From the NCBI GenBank assembly GCA_024688685.1, contig JAILDX010000017.1:1-64000 (forward strand): 64,000 bases of DNA, given 5' to 3'. This document shows, piece after piece, positions 61,365-64,000 of the stretch (position 1 is the stretch's first letter; every line of letters starts with the position of its first letter). The DNA is from Saccharofermentans sp. (GTDB lineage Bacteria; Bacillota; Clostridia; Saccharofermentanales; Saccharofermentanaceae). The translations under genes were made by a program, and so were the position numbers. The notes beneath the pieces are model-generated. The model was not told where the DNA came from and made no database searches. It saw only the letters and a program-made list of their open reading frames with translations.

Positions 61365-61715
61365 TCAGAAAGGCATCTTTACTCCGCCTGTAACCTTGTT
61401 CATCATCTCTGTTGACTTGGTCTCAAGCTCCTCGCTTGCCTGGTTGAATGCAGCTGTAATAAGATCTGTGAGCATCTCGGGATCTTCGGGATCGATAACG
61501 TCCTTAGCGATCTCAAGGTTATAGATCTTGTGATCTCCGCCCAGGATAAGTCTTACCTGTCCGCCGCCTGCGGAACCTTCGATCCTGAGTTCCTTGATCT
61601 CCTGCTGTGTAACTTCGAGCTGCTTCTGCATCTTCTGAGCCTGAGCCATGAGACCGCTCATGTTGCCCATGCCTCCGAAATTACCCATACCGCCTCTGAA
61701 ATTGCCTTTTGCCAT
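61365..61715 (-). CDS. ybaB: YbaB/EbfC nucleoid-associated protein
   Basis: 116 residues: a Gly/Met/Phe-rich N-terminus, then MAQAQKMQKQLEVTQQEIKE and VRLILGGDHKIYNLEIAKDV, the tweezer-like DNA-binding fold. GGAGGAATTAAT precedes the start. Confidence 0.95.
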   Translation of the reverse strand: MAKGNFRGGMGNFGGMGNMSGLMAQAQKMQKQLEVTQQEIKELRIEGSAGGGQVRLILGGDHKIYNLEIAKDVIDPEDPEMLTDLITAAFNQASEELETKSTEMMNKVTGGVKMPF

Positions 61716-61770
61716 TTTATTAATTCCTCCGTGTTTACGATTGATAATTATTATACTTATTTACTCTGTC

Positions 61771-63996
61771 TCAGTCATCACCGAAATGGATATCCATATT
61801 CACACCCATCTGCCGGGCCTTTGCCTTCATCTCTTCCGCAGCCTGTTCCTTCTTGCGCTTCTCATTCTGTACCAGCGCATTGTTGAACTGGGTATTCGTG
61901 CAGACGAAAAGCCTGCCTACGCCCTCAAACGAACTCTTGATCGTCTGTGCCAGTCTCCTGAACTCATTCAGTCCCTTGAGGTTCTCGACCACGTTCTTAT
62001 AGTTGTCATCGAAAACGATATATCCGTTATCCTCGATAGTCTTGAACTCAGCTTTATTGAGAGTCGAATACAGATTGGGATTCGTATCGCCAAGCTCATT
62101 GAGCAGCATCTGCCACTGGCTGATATTGCCGGGCGTGGAGCTCTTGAACTCAGGCTGCCTTACGCTGCTGCTGTGCGGATTGCTGACGATAAGTCCCGAC
62201 TTGTCATAGACAGTGGAAAGAGACGTCTTGCCGTTATTCTTCTTGGGTTCTTCCTTGATCTTTATGTCATCAACAAAAGAATCCGACAATCCGGGGATGC
62301 CGATCTGCCTGTCTTCCGTATTGTCATTCTTCTCAGTCTTAGCAGGCTTCTCATCATCGGCATCGTCTATCTTGACCTTCTCTTCCTTTATAGGCTCGTC
62401 AATAACAAAGAGACCCTTTGCAGAAGAATCGGGTTCTTTCTTCGTCTCTTTCTTCTTCTCTTCGTCCTTCTTCCCGTCTTCCTCGCTGTGCTTGCCAAGT
62501 GACGCTCTGAGCTGTGCAAGACGGTCAGCCAGAGAGTTCATCTCCTGCTCTTTCCTGTCTTCATTCTCGTTCTTTTTGTCCTCTGACTTGCTCTCAGTTC
62601 TGTCTTCTACCGCAATCTCAGTATTCTCTGCAACCTCTTCGCTGAACTCCCGAGTGGTAAACATAAACAGCGGCTTCTCTTCCTTCTTGGGTTCGTCTTT
62701 CTCAGGTCCGTCCTTTTTAAGCTCTTCCTTTTTAGGCTCTTCAGCAGTTTTGAAAGTCTCCTTTACTGTCTCCTCCGGAGTCTCTTTCTCTTCTTTGGGC
62801 TTCTCTTCCTCAGCAGGCTTCTCGCCGCTCAGGATCTTTGCCGCATTCGCCTGCTTCTTCTCGAAATCAGGGATTACGAGCGGTGTAACAGGAAGACTCG
62901 TCTTCCTTCCGCAGATCCTTATAAGACCTGTCTCAAAGCTGGCACTCACGGAAGGTGATGTCTTAAGATCAGACGCCAGCTTGGCCATATATGAAATAAA
63001 TCCGATGAGCGTATCGGGATTGACCTTGCTCGCCGTCATATAAAGCTTCTTCATATCAGCAGGGGAATAATTAACAAGATCCGTAGGATCCGGAACTGTC
63101 CTGATAACAAGCAGATCTCTGAAATACTCAGCAAGATCCAGAACGAATCTCACATAGTCTCTTCCCGATTCAGATATCTTCGCGCAAAGTCTCAGCAGCG
63201 CCTCATAGTTGCCGTCAATCAGAACATCGCCTGTCTCAAGAATGACAGACGTATCTGCAGTTCCCGCAATCTCATGTACGGACTTAGTCGTAATCTCCTC
63301 ACCAAAAGCAGCACCTGCAGCCTGATCAAGCAAAGAGATCGCATCTCTCAACGCACCATCAGAAAGCGCAGCGATCTGCTTCAGCGCATCGTCCTCAGCC
63401 TTGATGTTCTCCTTGTCGCAGATATATCTCAGTCTCTTAACAATAAGCTCGTTCGGAATACGCTTGAAATAATACTTCTGACATCTCGACAGGATAGTCG
63501 GCAGTATCTTATGCGGCTCTGTCGTCGCAAAAAGAAACACAACATGAGCCGGCGGTTCCTCCAGCGTCTTCAGGAGCGCATTATAAGCGCCCGTAGAGAG
63601 CATGTGGACCTCGTCTATGATATAAACCTTGTACTTTGCCTTGGAAGGCGCGAAAACAGCCTCGTCACAGATCCTTCTTACGTTCTCAACACCGTTATTG
63701 GAAGCAGCGTCGATCTCAATAACGTCAAGCAGCGATCCTGCCGCGATACTCTTACAGATATCACATTCATTACAGGGATTACCGTCTTTGGGATCAGTAC
63801 AGTTGATAGCTCTGGAGAATACCTTCGCAATAGTAGTCTTACCGGTACCTCTCTGACCCGCAAACATATACGCATGTCCGATCTTGCCCGTCTTGACAGC
63901 CTGCTTCAGTGCAGTAACTGCCGCATCCTGAGAAGTAATCTCATCAAATGTCTGTGGTCTGAACTTTCTGTATAAAGCGATATGTTCCTGATCCAT
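61771..63996 (-). CDS. dnaX: DNA polymerase III subunit gamma/tau
   Basis: 741 residues from MDQEHIALYRKFRPQTFDEI, complete up to the window edge. P-loop MFAGQRGTGKTTIAKVFS; zinc cysteines in CNECDIC; Walker B VYIIDEVHML; and sensor FATTEPHKI. It is the ATPase of the clamp loader. A long Lys/Glu-rich linker (about 380-560, KEEKPLF and similar) separates it from a C-terminal domain (about 600-741). I see no obvious frameshift slippery run for a gamma form, but did not search systematically. Confidence 0.96.
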   Translation of the reverse strand: MDQEHIALYRKFRPQTFDEITSQDAAVTALKQAVKTGKIGHAYMFAGQRGTGKTTIAKVFSRAINCTDPKDGNPCNECDICKSIAAGSLLDVIEIDAASNNGVENVRRICDEAVFAPSKAKYKVYIIDEVHMLSTGAYNALLKTLEEPPAHVVFLFATTEPHKILPTILSRCQKYYFKRIPNELIVKRLRYICDKENIKAEDDALKQIAALSDGALRDAISLLDQAAGAAFGEEITTKSVHEIAGTADTSVILETGDVLIDGNYEALLRLCAKISESGRDYVRFVLDLAEYFRDLLVIRTVPDPTDLVNYSPADMKKLYMTASKVNPDTLIGFISYMAKLASDLKTSPSVSASFETGLIRICGRKTSLPVTPLVIPDFEKKQANAAKILSGEKPAEEEKPKEEKETPEETVKETFKTAEEPKKEELKKDGPEKDEPKKEEKPLFMFTTREFSEEVAENTEIAVEDRTESKSEDKKNENEDRKEQEMNSLADRLAQLRASLGKHSEEDGKKDEEKKKETKKEPDSSAKGLFVIDEPIKEEKVKIDDADDEKPAKTEKNDNTEDRQIGIPGLSDSFVDDIKIKEEPKKNNGKTSLSTVYDKSGLIVSNPHSSSVRQPEFKSSTPGNISQWQMLLNELGDTNPNLYSTLNKAEFKTIEDNGYIVFDDNYKNVVENLKGLNEFRRLAQTIKSSFEGVGRLFVCTNTQFNNALVQNEKRKKEQAAEEMKAKARQMGVNMDIHFGDD

Positions 63997-64000
63997 CTGA

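Noticed and set aside
62213..63043. Ser/Phe-rich plus-strand reading frame
   Set aside because: It is the antisense of the Lys/Glu-rich linker of dnaX.

Overview
The window is 64 kb of a mid-GC genome that reads as an anaerobic gut or rumen clostridium (Firmicutes, Eubacteriales). Supporting genes are veg, an electron-bifurcating NfnAB transhydrogenase, formate-tetrahydrofolate ligase, a fused FeoA-FeoB iron transporter, an EF-G paralog, a membrane-anchored GH5 cellulase and the dnaX-ybaB-recR block. Strong Shine-Dalgarno sites (AGGAGG) precede most genes. The genus is not certain.

Layout. 1-9.4 kb: the 5' end of an IS110-family transposase, small membrane and zinc-ribbon proteins, an OFA-type MFS transporter, a twice-frameshifted pseudogene, a CbbX/SpoVK-like AAA+ protein with an alpha-CTD-like module behind a structured leader, and a degraded stretch with gene fragments and repeats. 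9.4-10.3 kb: a VanZ-like membrane protein and an XRE regulator. 10.59-19.24 kb: an integrative mobilizable element of about 8.65 kb, inserted in the 3' end of tRNA-Ser(GGA). It carries tyrosine integrase, excisionase-like protein, MobV relaxase, a recognisable MobV-type nick site, a RepA-like ATPase, a 1.2 kb non-coding block with strong structure and tandem repeats, and cargo (degenerate S2P-like membrane protein, orphan MbcA/Xre-type antitoxin, ECF sigma and putative anti-sigma).

19.4-26.5 kb: feoB, a lipoprotein, azlCD, tRNA-Thr(GGT), a DUF6273 lipoprotein, an XRE-AbrB regulator with an acyltransferase, and a small conserved protein. 26.5-42.5 kb is one long minus-strand run. In transcription order it holds ddl, a BaiN-like flavoprotein, a lipoprotein, dCMP deaminase, the cellulase, a PT-linker surface protein, a DUF6056-like membrane protein, an SDR, a sialate O-acetylesterase-like enzyme, a CBS protein, two DUF4230 proteins and nfnA-nfnB. 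42.6-48.6 kb: a large GT-C-like membrane protein, a PD-(D/E)XK-like protein and an EF-G paralog.

48.8-53.5 kb is argC-argB-argD-argF plus a GNAT acetyltransferase, under a promoter with a perfect ARG box and without argJ. 53.5-64 kb: ispE, a small membrane protein, veg, fhs, a beta-lactamase-fold protein without catalytic residues, a zinc-ribbon protein, a translationally coupled 40-residue small ORF with its partner, and the DivIC/FtsB-like, S4-domain, recR, ybaB and dnaX genes.

Three dispersed repeat families lie between genes. The most notable has five copies, each with two conserved GGACT-containing internal strands held inside stems whose sequence varies from copy to copy. Copies sit next to, or within about 110 bases of, the 3' ends of genes.
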